This document shows, one piece after another, positions 1 through 10,452 of a stretch of DNA of 64,000 nucleotides (its first letter is position 1; each line of letters begins with the position of its first letter). Source of the stretch: Eumeta japonica. Lineage: Eukaryota > Arthropoda > Insecta > Lepidoptera > Psychidae. Where the stretch lies: positions 1,674,001 through 1,738,000 of the forward strand of contig BGZK01000003.1 of the NCBI GenBank assembly GCA_005406025.1, written 5' to 3'. The notes beneath the pieces are model-generated. The model saw only the letters and a program-made list of their open reading frames with translations, ran no database searches and was not told the DNA's origin. The position numbers were made by a program, and so were the translations under genes.

Positions 1-520
1 TTACTAAATTTATGAGAATCGGTTTATTTGTTCAAGAGATATTTTTGCAGAAAATATTTAAAAAAATGTTTTTTTAGAGTATTTCTTAAATATGCTCCAC
101 CGATAAATTGTAAAATATAACTAGTTGATTTCTTTAAAAAAAAGGAGCGTCAACCATCGTAAATTGTATGAAAATCGGTTGGTTTGTTTGAATCATCACA
201 AATATAAAACATTCGGTTAATAAAAAAATCGAATAAAAGTGTTTTTTCCAAAATGTTTGTATTTACAGATGTTAGGTGCTCAGTCATCTTTTTCTGATTA
301 AAAAACTGCATCGGTTGCCATAAAGCAGATCAAAATAAAACAACGCGCCAAAGATATTGTACTTGAAAAATAAAGAAAATTGCGATTTTTTAATACTCAA
401 AACGTAATAAACTATATTTTTGAGCTCGCAGAGCTTGAAAACGCGATTGTACAAATCGATCTTTTGAGCATGATGGGCTCAATCATTTACTGCAGCACCT
501 TTATTTTTAACACTTTGAGC
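1..520. repeat. Dispersed repeat, related to 38880-39420
   Basis: Blocks recur in the same order at 38880-39420: 'ttcaagagatat', 'cggttg.tt', 'tcatctttttctga/gctca', then 'gcagatcaaaat' and 'gatattgtacttg'. The copies are diverged with several indels. It looks like an old transposon family of unknown type. No exon or signal peptide for gene A was found here. Confidence 0.5.
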
Positions 521-654
521 TCGAAAGTTGTAAGAAGTTTCAGGCATGGCCTGAAGAGTCAACCTGTTTCAAAATTTTGAGCGCAAAAACTCGTAGACAA
601 TATTTATAACTCAAGGAGCTCAATAATACATCGATAATTAATATCTCACTTCTT

Positions 655-830
655 TCTCTATGCCCCATTCCTCCTCCATCAGATATCTTAATCCTACCCA
701 AGAGACTGGCAACGCACTTGTGATTTATCTTGGTCCACGAGAGTCCATGGGCGCCAGTAACCACCTATTCTTTGATAGCTCACATGCTAGTTTGCCTCAA
801 AGTGCTATAAAAAATAGAATATGGCATCGA
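655..830 (+). repeat. Lepidopteran short retroposon-like repeat, copy 1
   Basis: The stretch 'cctacccaagagactggcaa' then 'cgcacttgtga', 'gtccatgggcgcc' and 'gtttgcctcaaagtgctata' is a degenerate form of a repeat common in moths and butterflies. A second forward copy is at 31755-31935 and a reverse scrap at 28490-28540. Confidence 0.6.
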
Positions 831-926
831 AATTGTTGGAGCCGTTTCCGACATAGCCATAACTATACAAATAAGAAATACTCACTTAAATTAATGAGAT
901 ATATATCAATATAATTACAATTGCAG

Positions 927-1262
927 CCGCATCTACGGAAGAACCACCATCTACTGATGTAAACAAATTGGAAAATAAAGTTATTAATACAGAAATTGGC
1001 GAGACGTTCGAAGTTACTATAACAAGAGGTTTCGATCATGAAACTGAACTGTGCCAAATAGTGAAACCGGATGGATCGTGGTATGATTTTGGCACTGTTA
1101 TACCTGGTGTAACAGAGCAGTCCACACACGAATCATGTAGTGTGACAGTCACAGTACTGTCGGAAGAATTTGTCGGCCAATGGATGCTAATCGCCAAAGA
1201 ACATAAGATGCTCTCGGGCACCTATATCGAGACCAGACTTCCGTTCGAAGTGGTTGTGGAAA
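927..1262 (+). CDS. Gene A exon 2: Ig-like domain D1
   Basis: Acceptor ttgcag before 927 and donor GTAAG after 1262; 336 nt, phase 1 at both ends. The exon opens with a short linker (AASTEEPPSTDVNK) and then one Ig-like domain: ELCQIVKPDGSW strand, HESCSVTV strand, and VGQWMLIAKEH where a normal domain would have an F-strand Cys. It therefore has the C-E cysteine pair but no canonical B-F pair. The same domain is exon 2 of gene B, frameshifted there, and it is absent from gene C. Confidence 0.88.
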
Positions 1263-4200
1263 GTAAGAATCGATAAACATTAGCGTTGTTTAAAATTTAT
1301 TTACTTATAGAAATGGTTTTCAATCCGATACTCAATAGGGTTCAATCGCATTTCAATCTTATTCCTGAAGGTCGTCCTTGTTTGTTATCTGATTTTGTTA
1401 TCCGATTTTAAAACGATCGCGTGTCTAAGTAAAGTAAATACTCATATACAAGTTAGCGTAGCGTGAACGGTGTCGGCACATTTTATTATAAATAAAGTAG
1501 AAATCGATTCTCAAATATGATTGTAGTATTAACATTAAAAGTAGTTATAAACGTACGGATAACAAATGAAACCCGAAAAAATTTGAAACTTATAAATTTT
1601 CAGGATCGGTTCAAGCGATTCCACAGAATAGTGCTACTGTTCAAGAAAATAGCAATTTCCACATACGGCTCATGGAACCGACAGATATGTATCAGACGTG
1701 CCGATTGGTGGCGCCCAATGCGCAAGCTCTGAATAGGGTTCAACTCGATCAAAGTGCTACTAACTCGTGCGCTTATATCGTTAATAAAGTAACCGAAGAG
1801 GATAACGGTAAATGGGCGATAGTTTACGGGAATAACATTTTGTACAAGGCTTCCGTGGAACTTACTGTTACAGGTGAATGTTTTAGCCGTAAACTAACTA
1901 ACTAACTGTCTTTGTGCCTGTATTAACAATAGTACCCGAGCTCTGAAAAAAAAAAGACAAGCGAGCTTTGCTTGGCGCCTTTCGAGTTAGCCGTGGGAGT
2001 ATGATAATTTCCCACGGAAAAAGTCGATTATGTTCTTTTTCAAGAATAAACATTTAAATATTACAGTATACATAAACGACGTGATATGCAATGCAAAATA
2101 TACCTCCGCATTTTATTTGTGTAGCGCCATATTTAGTTTATGTTATGTAGTTGAGAAACAATGTAATTACTGACAATTCTGCGAAATGGCGTTAAATAAA
2201 GCAAAGTTTAGATTTTCTTTATATAACTTATTTCTTATGCAGTTTATATATATATATATATATATATACAAGAATTGCTCCCTTAACGTAATTAAAGAAG
2301 TACATAGTATATTGTTATACGTATAGTTAAACTATTACTGGCGCATACTGTTTAATAATACGTAAGGCTTTGATGTAAAAAAAGTATTTTGTATTTGTAT
2401 AGTTCCTATAAATACATATTATAATGCAACTGTGTTATAAAAGTTTAATTGCGTATAGTAATAATAATAATAATTAGGAACTGGTTAAATTATTTTCGAA
2501 AATAAAGAGTGGCAGGATAAAGTATCTAAGACAATATGCCCTCATCACTTGTTTTAATCGACTTGAATAATTTATTTGCAAAGTTATTTATTTTAAGTAC
2601 AAGAACGACATATCTCTTCTCACCTTTCTTCTGTTTTTCTTCGTGTCCGTAATTATTCATTGACATTTCTCATTGCATATTATTATTAGACCGTATGTAA
2701 ATTAAATTTACATTTATAAATGTAATTTTTACCTTCATACATAACTTTTATCATAATTCATAGTAGTGTATTAAATAAAATTAACTTTAAATTATTTCCT
2801 TTGGCGATTCGTTGCTTTTTCACTAGAAAAGTGTAGTTATAAAAAACAAACTTAAGTATTTACGAAAATGCTGTTATAAAAGGAAAAATAAATATTTCCT
2901 TTTTTTTAATACAAATCTGTACTTTTTATTTATTCTTTCTGAAATCAGATATTTTTTATCACTTTGAAAAAAAATGGCAACCCTAGTTGCTCCTATAAAG
3001 ATAACATACTCTATACTCAACGACGAGTCTTTTTTGCTGAAATAGTTTGTTTCCATTCTGTTGCTAGTCAATGAGGATTTGTTGAGGATATGTTTAAGTA
3101 GCAACAATATATTTACTGATTGATAATTATACGGTAATTGAATAATTGCTTTAAGATAGTATGTAAGAAACTATGTTCATATTCCTCTAAATTTTTCATT
3201 CAAAATTTTTATTTTTCTTTCTTATCACTATTTAGCAACATATTCTGCCCTCTCGCTCATCTAAGTGGGCCTTTTTTACTTGAAAAGTTTGATTTGCTGC
3301 TATCTTACTCTAAAGATAGAAATCAAATTTTTTGCAAATGACGCAAGCTACAAAACCGTGACTTTAGTAACTAATTAGCAGCAAAATAGCTACAAAATAC
3401 TACAATTATTTGAATGGATTCTTTTGACTCTTCACTGCTAGCTTTATAGAAGCTATAAAATCTAGCAAGTGCAACATTCCCACTTTTATTTACATATTCT
3501 TAGCGGCTGTAAAGTTTATAGATGGTTATATTTAAATGTCTGCTGCTCTAATTAAAATGCAAGTTGGTTACGTCAAATGCTTGCAAGGAAGAAAAATACA
3601 TTTTTTTTTTTAAAGTGAGGATTGAGGAGTCAACCGTTACGTGTACACTCACACAAACAATGTTGTTTGCGCTATATTTAATTGATCTTTTATTAGTTTA
3701 TAGGTAATATTGCCTTTTTTCTGTTTCAAAAAAAAAAAATAATCCTATGGTTACATTTGATTTTTAAACGTTAATTAAAAATTAATATTTGCGAAACTGA
3801 TATGCAGCTATTTCAATTGTCTGTGCAAAAATGGATATTTTTACTTTTTTTTTTGCTTGTGCTAACGTGTTGCTATTACATATTTTTACAGATAGTACAT
3901 ACCCGGCCATAGACACACAAGTAATCTCTTTAACACAAAACACAGCAGTGAATATGGAAGTGGGCCCCGAAGGAGCGGTTTATTGTCGATTGGAGGATCC
4001 TTACGGTGTGGTTGTGTTTGATGGATTTGGACGATGCATCCTCAATATTCCTAGAGTACCTTCATCGTACAATGGTCACTGGACCATGACTGTAGGTTTA
4101 CCTGGAAAAGTTATTGCGGAAACACACATTTTGTATGTTCATATTATAAAAGCAGGTAAGATTCCTAGAGATATGACTTCACATAAGATTTCAGAAGATA

Positions 4201-7200
4201 ATCGTACTACAAAAAACTGCTATAACTAATAAACCAAACTAATCTTTAACCATTAGTTTGGTTTAGAAAACTTGCAGTTTTTATGAGTAATTCATTTTTA
4301 TAGAACCGAGACCTGGAGTTCAGATGTCACTCGCCATGTCTCACGCCGATCTCGCGTTGTCATTGTCATGTTCGGTGGAGACGTCGTCGACTCCTCGGGC
4401 CTGTAAGTTCCGTGATCCTCAAGGTCGAATTCTAGTGGCCCAAGAGGGCGTCGGCGAAGATAGATACAGTTTTCATGGCGCCGGAATAAGGTAGAGTGAA
4501 ATATTAGTTTTTATTAGTTAGAAACGATTTTATTTATTCTATGATTGAGTCACATAAACTATATAAAATAATAATAATACGAGATCATAATAATATTAAA
4601 TAGATGAATTCTAGAAAATCCATTCATTTAATGTGGAAAGGACTATTAAAAAGCTTCCAGTGTCATAAACTTTAAAAAAGATTTCTGAATAATGTGAAAA
4701 AGATATACTTGCGTTTTAATTTATATTTAAACACAATTTTGTTTGAGACTTCGCCCACGTGGATACAGAATTTTTTTTACATATTTTTGAAAGCGATTGC
4801 ATCCTGAGCCCAATTTAGAACCCATTCTTCATATTGCTTCTAATCTGCACACCAAAACAAATCACCAAACTAGCTTCACTTCAAATCCCAATTTCATGTC
4901 CAGCTGTGATCTTAATCCCAATATTTTCCAAGTGACTCGTAATTATACTTACATTTAAGACTTTCCTTATCTTAATACAGGAACACGTATTTTGGTTATC
5001 TGAATTTGAAGTTACCTCTCTATGGAATTTTCTCAAAGCGCTTTAACATTTTCCAATAGTTCAGCATCTGGGAAATATACCATGGACTGCGGTCTGAGGA
5101 TCACTTCTCCCGGTGTAGAAGATCTCGGTATTTGGCGCTGTGGTGTTGATACCGAAGACGACACACGTTATGGCTTCCTACTCGTTGTCTGTCCGTGGCT
5201 CATGAGGAATGAGACGATAGCAGCTACAGTTGAGACCGGTATTCAAAATATATCTTAATTTATGACAGCTACGTGATTGTTCTAAGTGAATATGAAAATT
5301 AATTCATGGATTCTTATTCTATTAGAGGATATGAAACAAAAATGGTCTCCATGTTTTTGTATTCATATGAATGATAGGTATTTTTGGAATATCTATTCAT
5401 TCATTCATTGCTTTTATATATATTGTTACGAAATTCGATAGTACAACGATGCCGATTCATCGCTTATTGTACCTTGGCTTACCACAAAAGACATGTTGTT
5501 AGTGTCAAATCATAATTTGAAGTTGTTCACAACATAATACTTCTTTAAGTGTTCTGCCTTTTGCTAGACCCAATAACGGCTGAATTTTTGTTTTCATTTT
5601 ATAGTTTTTCTCGTGTGATTCACATGACCAAACTAAACCGTTACAATATGTGTTAATATTCTCAGCAAGATTTTTGTACAAAATGCAAGATACGTAACAT
5701 ACAGTACAACGCATGAGTCTTTACCGCTGTGAAATTAGTCACAGATAACTGTCGCATTGGCGTAAAATAGGAACGCGGGGGGAGCAGGAGGGGCCGGGAG
5801 TGCGCATTGAACCACGCTCAGATAATGCATAAATGCAAAGATTCCACCGTTGTACTGTACATTGATAATGATATTTCAGAAAAAGGAAGAATAACGTCTG
5901 CTGAGCTTAATATTACAATAAAACCTATTCAGATTCTATTAGTTTTCCCGTTGCGATAAATTAATTTACCTAAATAAAACCTTCCAAATATAAAATCAAG
6001 GTTTGGCTGTATGTATGTATGTAAAAACATTAACGTTTTCCCTAACATGTGGTGACTGCCACAAACTTAAGACATTCCAAAAAAAAAGAACCTGAATGAG
6101 TTTTTTGCCAGTTCTTCGCTTTATTCTATTTCCGAATTGGTGGTTTTATTTTAATATTCCACAAGCATGGGTAGATACCTAATATTGGATAACAATACCT
6201 TTTTTCCCCATTTCATTTACCTTCATACTAGCCGTTAAAATGAGCTAGATGTTTTCGGATGTTATAAATTAATCATACAATCTATCGCTAGTAACCGACA
6301 TCACATCGACTTTTCGATTGTTTATTTTTGGTTATTTTAACTGCTATATATATATAACAGTTAAACCCTTACCACAGTTGATTTAGACTACAAAGTCTGC
6401 TTAATATCAAATAAGTACGATATGTCAACTGAAAATTAAAATTTGATTATTTCAGAGCCCGTACTCCGACCCAGAGTGCCTTACATCAGCACGACACCTG
6501 GAGATAGCGTCGAGATGAGCTGTACTATTCCATCCGGCATCCGTTACTGCTACTTTAGGTCTCAGAACGGGACAATCTTGACTGCTACACCTGGTGAGAT
6601 AGTCAGTGAGATAATTATACATTGGGTTTAAAGTGCTGAAACATCCGGATGCTGCGATTAAACTGACTTGATACAGAAAGACGTTGTATTTTTAGGGTGC
6701 TATGGTCAAAATTAAAAAAGGGAACCCTTAAAGTTCCTCGTGTTCGTCTGTCCGTTGCATTGGCCCGTCACACAGCCTTATAATTCTGCCATTTTATCAT
6801 CAGTTTTGATGACATGTAGTTGTCTTGTGTGCGGTTCACACGCTTGCAAAATATCAATATTCAATAGTGGGCCTATGAAATATATATATGCATAAAGCGG
6901 AATTAATATTAAATGTTGGTTTGAAAAGGTTTTTAAATAGCGTGTGGAATACGAACGCGATATGGCAACGAAGATAGACCGAATAGACGAGCAGAATTAG
7001 CACTTGATTGTTGTTGCTTGAGGAAAACCCAAAATCATTCGTCACTAGAATCATGCCTATGACTTCGGCAGAAATGAAGATAAAATTTTAGTAGTGTACT
7101 TCAATATTTGTATTGATCCATTAACGAATATATTTTATATAGTAATTGCATATTATATATTATCACTTCTAATGCAATCGTTTAATTTGTTATTCTCTAC

Positions 7201-10200
7201 ATTACTTACATATTTATAGCTGGATTATCAGTATTGATCGCCGATATTAAATTAATCTAAAAATATTTAATCACAAAATCCCTACACTTTGCTATCGGCA
7301 ACAGAAAGTTTAATTTGACTATTTTCTTCGGTTTCGCTTCAGGCGTGTCAAACGACGTCTTCGAATATGTCGGCAGTGGGCTCGAAGCCGGTGAATGCGG
7401 GATCCGTTTGAGGGATTTCAGCATGAACGACATCGGCCAGTGGTCCTGCAACGTGGGAACCAATAATGGCTCCTTGCCCGAAAAGAGCGCCCACATCAAT
7501 GTCTACGGTTCAGGTAGCCATTTTGTCGATTACAGTAAATGAACTTATTGTAATACATTCTCGATTACATTGCGCACGTTGAGTGTCATTATTAGGCACA
7601 TGTTGCGTGCCACTCGGGTACCGGCGTGATGCGAATGCTACACAGTTGGCTAGTATCCCAAATTCGACTCTCAAAGTCGAGACGTTGCTAAGTTTGGGGC
7701 AAGATGTTGTTTTAAAGCTTTCAGCGGATTCTACATGCAATTATTCTGAAGGTGAATACAGTTTGCATTATTTAATAAAAATTCGGGTTGCTTAATTTGA
7801 TATGTTTATTATATTCGTGGAAACGAGACGAAGCGTCTGCTGGAAGGTCGCGATGAAGGCTACAGTAGCACTGCAAGCATGCGACTCGTAAGTCATAGTA
7901 TGAATTTGGTGGAATTTGGTGACGAAAATGGGACTAACACCTATCGATACTCATGCACGTCAATACCATCGGGGGGCACGGGTGAAAGCTAATTGGAGAT
8001 GCAACTAAACTTAGGATGAAGTTTTTTTGAATGGAGAGAAGCCGCAGATTATTTATCACCGTCATGTGATTTGATTAAAATTTAATTCTGATATAAATGT
8101 ACCTATAAAAAAAATTATATATCTCAATATTGTAAGCTTTACATTCTTAAGGACACCAAAAAAGCGCTTTAATTAATTTTTAATCCTGATATAAATGTAC
8201 CCATAAAAAATTTATATATCTCATTATTGTAAGCTTTACTTTCATATGGATACCGAAATAGTGCTTCAATTAATTTTTAATCCTGATATAAATGTACTCA
8301 TAAAAAAATTATATATCTCAATATTTTAAGCTTTAATTTCTTATGGTTACCAAAATAGTGTTTTAATTAATTTTTAATCCTGATATAAATGTAGCTGTAA
8401 AAAATTAAATACAATCAATATCGTAAGCTTAACTTTAAGCTTTATATGAATATGAATATAGTCCATTATATGGAGACCTAATACTTAATGTAACTATTAC
8501 ATTTTCTATGTTATCAGAACAAATGTCGGCTAGTTTAAGGCTACAATCGGACCACTCAGCGATTTTAAACGCCTACGTGGGAATAGCAGACCAAATTGAT
8601 TATTGCCGTTTCATACGTAGCGATGGTTTTGGTGAGTTCTTTTTTTTTTTTTGCTAAAACATTTAAATATATCTAGTTCTAAATATTAAACAATAACTAA
8701 TCCAGTTTAGGCAGATAACCTTTGTCGACAGTTTTTTTTTCGGGTAAATATATGTAATATAAAAACAAAAATAAATATATTTTTTTATTCATGTTTAATT
8801 TAAGCAATATCATAATTACGTAAGGAATGTTACTTAGAAACATGGCTTATTCCCATTTACCCAGGTTTCACTAACGAGCTCGTGCCCGAGGGTTACGTGT
8901 TCCGTGGCCCCCTGTCTGCTCGACAATGTGATCTACGTATCGTGAGACCGAGGAATGTAGATTTTCTTCCTTGGATAGTGGCTGCGAGGATCACGGGCCA
9001 GGAGTCTGAAATCATCGCACGTACTCCACCATTAGAGGTCTTCATATCCCAAGGAAGTAAGTTTTGTATAATTTCAGCGTGTGCGTTATTTGTCCTTTCG
9101 CAATTCAAATCTCACGTATTGCACCAAATAAATATATATGTTTTGCATTGACACTTAAAATGTTCTTAAGAGAGCTATTTAAATGTCGCCCTCTTCGCAA
9201 CATTACTTCTATGGCCATTACTCTAGTCTGAAATTATCAAAAGGGCTAATTCTGTAATAATATTTGTTTTATATAATGTTAAATTATGTACGGTCGCTTT
9301 TCAAGTAGTGAATGATACATATTACCTTAAGGTCGTTAATTTAATTAAAATTGCACATTTATTATTTATTGTATCACGCTCTATTTCATGTTTAACATGT
9401 TGCTAATTATATATTCATGAAATTTATAAAAGTATAAAGTACAAAGAAGTTCAAACTTCACTCGTTATGTTATCGTATGATAACATTAACATTGATTTTT
9501 ATACGTATGCATATGACGTTGAAATATTTATGATATTGCTGTAAACTCGTGTAGATCTGTTTAAAATCGACGCACATTGCCGATTTGTGATCGTTAGTTA
9601 CATGAACATGCCATATGATTTGTAGGTTTTTTTTTATCCATTAACTTTCCGATACACGCTTAAATATAAAGAAGAGAAAAACTAGCGTGCGGTATGTAAT
9701 GCGTTGTTGAGAAATGACCGAGCTTTTTTCATTTCTAATGCATTGTCTATTCATAGAGTTGTTCTTAGTTAAATAGTGTTTTTTATTAAAATACTAAATC
9801 AAAACGATATTTTTCGTTTGAAAATAAATAGTATTATGATAATCATATCATACGATTATCATAATACTATTTATTTATAAGAAATAAGATGTGTTTGACA
9901 TAATTTCTTTACTTCAAGGTGTATCATCTTGAATAGATATATTTAGCATCGCATCAAAGTTGAATTTTATTAAAAATACGAAATTTCGATAACATCATTA
10001 CGTCATGAAATTAAATAATGTAATGTACAAAAATTTAACCTTTAATATTTTTAAATCGCCTTAGCTGCAGCATTACTTTTTTTTTATTACACTTTCTGTA
10101 TCATAATTTTTTTTTATTAAATTGCAGATTCCAGCTTCTTCGTGTTCCGCCTGACACTGTTATGCATTTGCATCGGCCTACTCTGCCTGTCTCTGGGTTT

Positions 10201-10336
10201 GATGTTCAGCTCCAAGAAGAGCAGGCGCTGGACGTACGCCCGCGCAGCCGCTGTCCGTGACAGCATCCGCAGAAGTTTTCGAAAATCACCCCCCCTAGAA
10301 GCTAAACCCGCTATCTCTTCACCTCAAGCTGCTTAA
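927..10336 (+). CDS. Gene A: Ig-like type I membrane protein, Fasciclin III-related, six domains (5' end missing)
   Basis: Ten exons join in frame: 927-1262, 1604-1873, 3892-4155, 4304-4490, 5060-5238, 6456-6593, 7343-7513, 8518-8631, 8865-9056, 10128-10336. They encode 685 residues after the missing first exon. Order: D1, D2, D3, D4 (two exons), D5 (two exons), D6 (two exons), membrane helix, short basic tail. The D5 pattern 'YVGSGLEAGECGIRL' followed by GQWSC is what I recall of the first Ig domain of Fasciclin III, a homophilic adhesion protein of insect epithelia and axons. The tail does not match Fasciclin III. The signal-peptide exon was not found in 1-926 and probably lies to the left. 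Inferred role: surface adhesion or recognition. It is the fullest of three tandem copies and the only one with D2. Exon structure is secure; the exact family name is less so. Confidence 0.9.
1604..1873 (+). CDS. Gene A exon 3: Ig-like domain D2 (only in gene A)
   Basis: Acceptor ttttcag before 1604 and donor GTGAAT after 1873; 270 nt, phase 1-1. It reads from SVQAIPQNSA through YQTCRLVAPNAQ, NSCAYIVNKV and DNGKWAIVYG to the VELTVT G strand. The layout matches D1: one C-E cysteine pair, with W but no Cys near the F strand. I see no counterpart in gene B (24488-25407) or gene C (37873-42528). Confidence 0.87.
1874..3891. other. Gene A intron 3 (2.0 kb)
   Basis: AT-rich intron with a (TA)n run at 2238-2269. 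No further Ig exon is visible. Nothing else recognised. Confidence 0.5.
3892..4155 (+). CDS. Gene A exon 4: Ig-like domain D3
   Basis: Acceptor ttttacag before 3892 and donor GTAAGA after 4155; 264 nt, phase 1-1. Key residues are NMEVGPEGAVYCRLEDPYG, GFGRCILNI and YNGHWTMTVGLP. D3 is the most N-terminal domain kept in all three genes and is strongly conserved between them (VGP..A.YCRLE.., FDGFG.C.L). It has the C-E cysteine pair and no canonical B-F pair. Confidence 0.92.
4304..4490 (+). CDS. Gene A exon 5: first half of Ig domain D4
   Basis: Acceptor tttatag before 4304 and donor GTAGAG after 4490; 187 nt, starting in phase 1 and ending in phase 2. It contains the B-strand Cys (LSLSCSVETSS), the C-strand motif RACKFRDPQGRILVAQEG and RYSFHGAGIR. 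The phase-2 end is shared by genes B and C, so this half can only join the matching second half without a frame change. Confidence 0.92.
5060..5238 (+). CDS. Gene A exon 6: second half of Ig domain D4
   Basis: Acceptor ttccaatag before 5060 and donor GTATTC after 5238; 179 nt, phase 2 to phase 1. It reads GKYTMDCGLRI, EDLGIWRCGVDTEDD, YGFLLVVCPW. The DCGL cysteine is the E-strand partner of CKF in exon 5. The D-x-G-x-W-x-C motif is the classic F strand, so D4 has both disulfides. Confidence 0.92.
5239..6455. other. Gene A intron 6 (1.2 kb) with a G-rich spot
   Basis: Mostly AT-rich. A G-rich patch at 5777-5798 holds runs of six, two, four and three G. No exon is visible. Confidence 0.4.
6456..6593 (+). 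CDS. Gene A exon 7: first half of Ig domain D5
   Basis: Acceptor tatttcag before 6456 and donor GTGAGA after 6593; 138 nt, phase 1-1, the same length in genes A, B and C. It contains VEMSCTIPSGIRYCYFRSQN followed by GT, giving the B-strand Cys, the C-strand Cys and an N-G-T glycosylation sequon kept in all three copies. This is the first half of the Fasciclin III-like domain. Confidence 0.92.
6594..7342. other. Gene A intron 7 (0.75 kb)
   Basis: Contains 'gggaacccttaaagttcctc' near 6720, part of a dispersed insect repeat whose relatives appear near 30175 and 30830. No exon is visible. Confidence 0.35.
7343..7513 (+). CDS. Gene A exon 8: second half of Ig domain D5
   Basis: Acceptor cgcttcag before 7343 and donor GTAGCC after 7513; 171 nt, phase 1-1. 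It reads FEYVGSGLEAGECGIRLRDF and then NDIGQWSCNVGTNNGS. The Y-x-G-x-G-L-x-A-G-x-C-G pattern is the strongest link to Fasciclin III. ECG is the E-strand Cys and WSC the F-strand Cys. Confidence 0.92.
7596..7751 (+). CDS. Candidate extra exon of gene A (8b), unproven
   Basis: An open segment of 156 nt lies between attattag and the donor GTGAAT at 7752. It is phase 1 at both ends, as gene A needs, and sits 82 nt after exon 8. The translation has three N-glycosylation sequons (NATQ, NSTL, NYSE) and an Ig first-half flavour (VETLLSLGQDVVLKLSADST, then CNY). No equivalent is visible after exon 8 of genes B or C, and it has no matching second half. The acceptor has a weak pyrimidine tract. It may be a gene A-specific optional exon, a dying exon, or chance. 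Confidence 0.35.
8080..8440 (+). repeat. Tandem repeat, about 97 bp x 3.7, in gene A intron before exon 9
   Basis: The anchor 'atataaatgt' occurs at 8091, 8189, 8286 and 8383, steps of 98, 97 and 97. Each unit also carries 'atatatctca..attgtaagctttac' and 'taattaatttttaatcctg'. The units differ at scattered positions, so the array is not recent. Confidence 0.85.
8518..8631 (+). CDS. Gene A exon 9: first half of Ig domain D6
   Basis: Acceptor ttatcag before 8518 and donor GTGAGT after 8631; 114 nt, phase 1-1. It ends in IDYCRFIRSDGFG, the C-strand Cys motif shared with genes B (YCRFVRGDGRG) and C (YCRFVRSDGFG). There is no B-strand Cys. The exon was too short to stand out as an open reading frame and was found by comparing the three copies. 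Confidence 0.88.
8865..9056 (+). CDS. Gene A exon 10: second half of Ig domain D6
   Basis: Acceptor tacccag before 8865 and donor GTAAGT after 9056; 192 nt, phase 1-1. It starts FTNELVPEGYVFRGPL, continues ARQCDLRIVRPRNVDFLPW and ends in a juxtamembrane linker. The E-strand Cys (QCDLRI) pairs with CRF of exon 9. The F-strand Cys is missing. Confidence 0.92.
9057..10127. other. Gene A last intron (1.07 kb) with hairpin
   Basis: AT-rich. It holds a long perfect hairpin at 9822-9876 and a T-rich tract before the exon 11 acceptor. No coding signal. Confidence 0.5.
9822..9876. repeat. Perfect inverted repeat, 23-bp arms
   Basis: The left arm at 9822-9844 (aaataaatagtattatgata, then atc) is exactly complementary to 9854-9876, with a 9-nt loop. 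It could be a small MITE core or a transcribed hairpin. Confidence 0.8.
10128..10336 (+). CDS. Gene A exon 11: membrane helix, cytoplasmic tail and stop
   Basis: Acceptor attgcag before 10128; 209 nt to TAA at 10334-10336. A hydrophobic run FFVFRLTLLCICIGLLCLSL is interrupted by one Arg near its outer end. It is followed by FSSKKSRRWTYARAAAVRDS, then IRRSFRK, a proline-rich stretch and the C-terminus SSPQAA. The Arg, the R-W-T-Y block, A-x-R-D-S-[IV]-R-R-S and terminal Q-A-A are kept in all three genes. Confidence 0.93.
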
Positions 10337-10446
10337 AAAGGTTGTCCTGATTCTGAAGATTTAGAGTGCGCTCTCTACTTCGAAGCAGAGTCAGTCGAAC
10401 GCGCTTTCATAAAAAAATATTTTAATGATGTAGTGAAAATTATTAC

Positions 10447-10452
10447 AATAAA
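10447..10452 (+). promoter_or_regulatory. Gene A poly(A) signal
   Basis: AATAAA lies 111 nt after the gene A stop codon, followed by T-rich sequence. It is the first full match after the stop. Confidence 0.6.

Noticed and set aside
1..926. A first exon of gene A at the left end
   Set aside because: Open frames at 380-580 and 660-914 belong to repeats and offer no leader peptide with a phase-1 donor.
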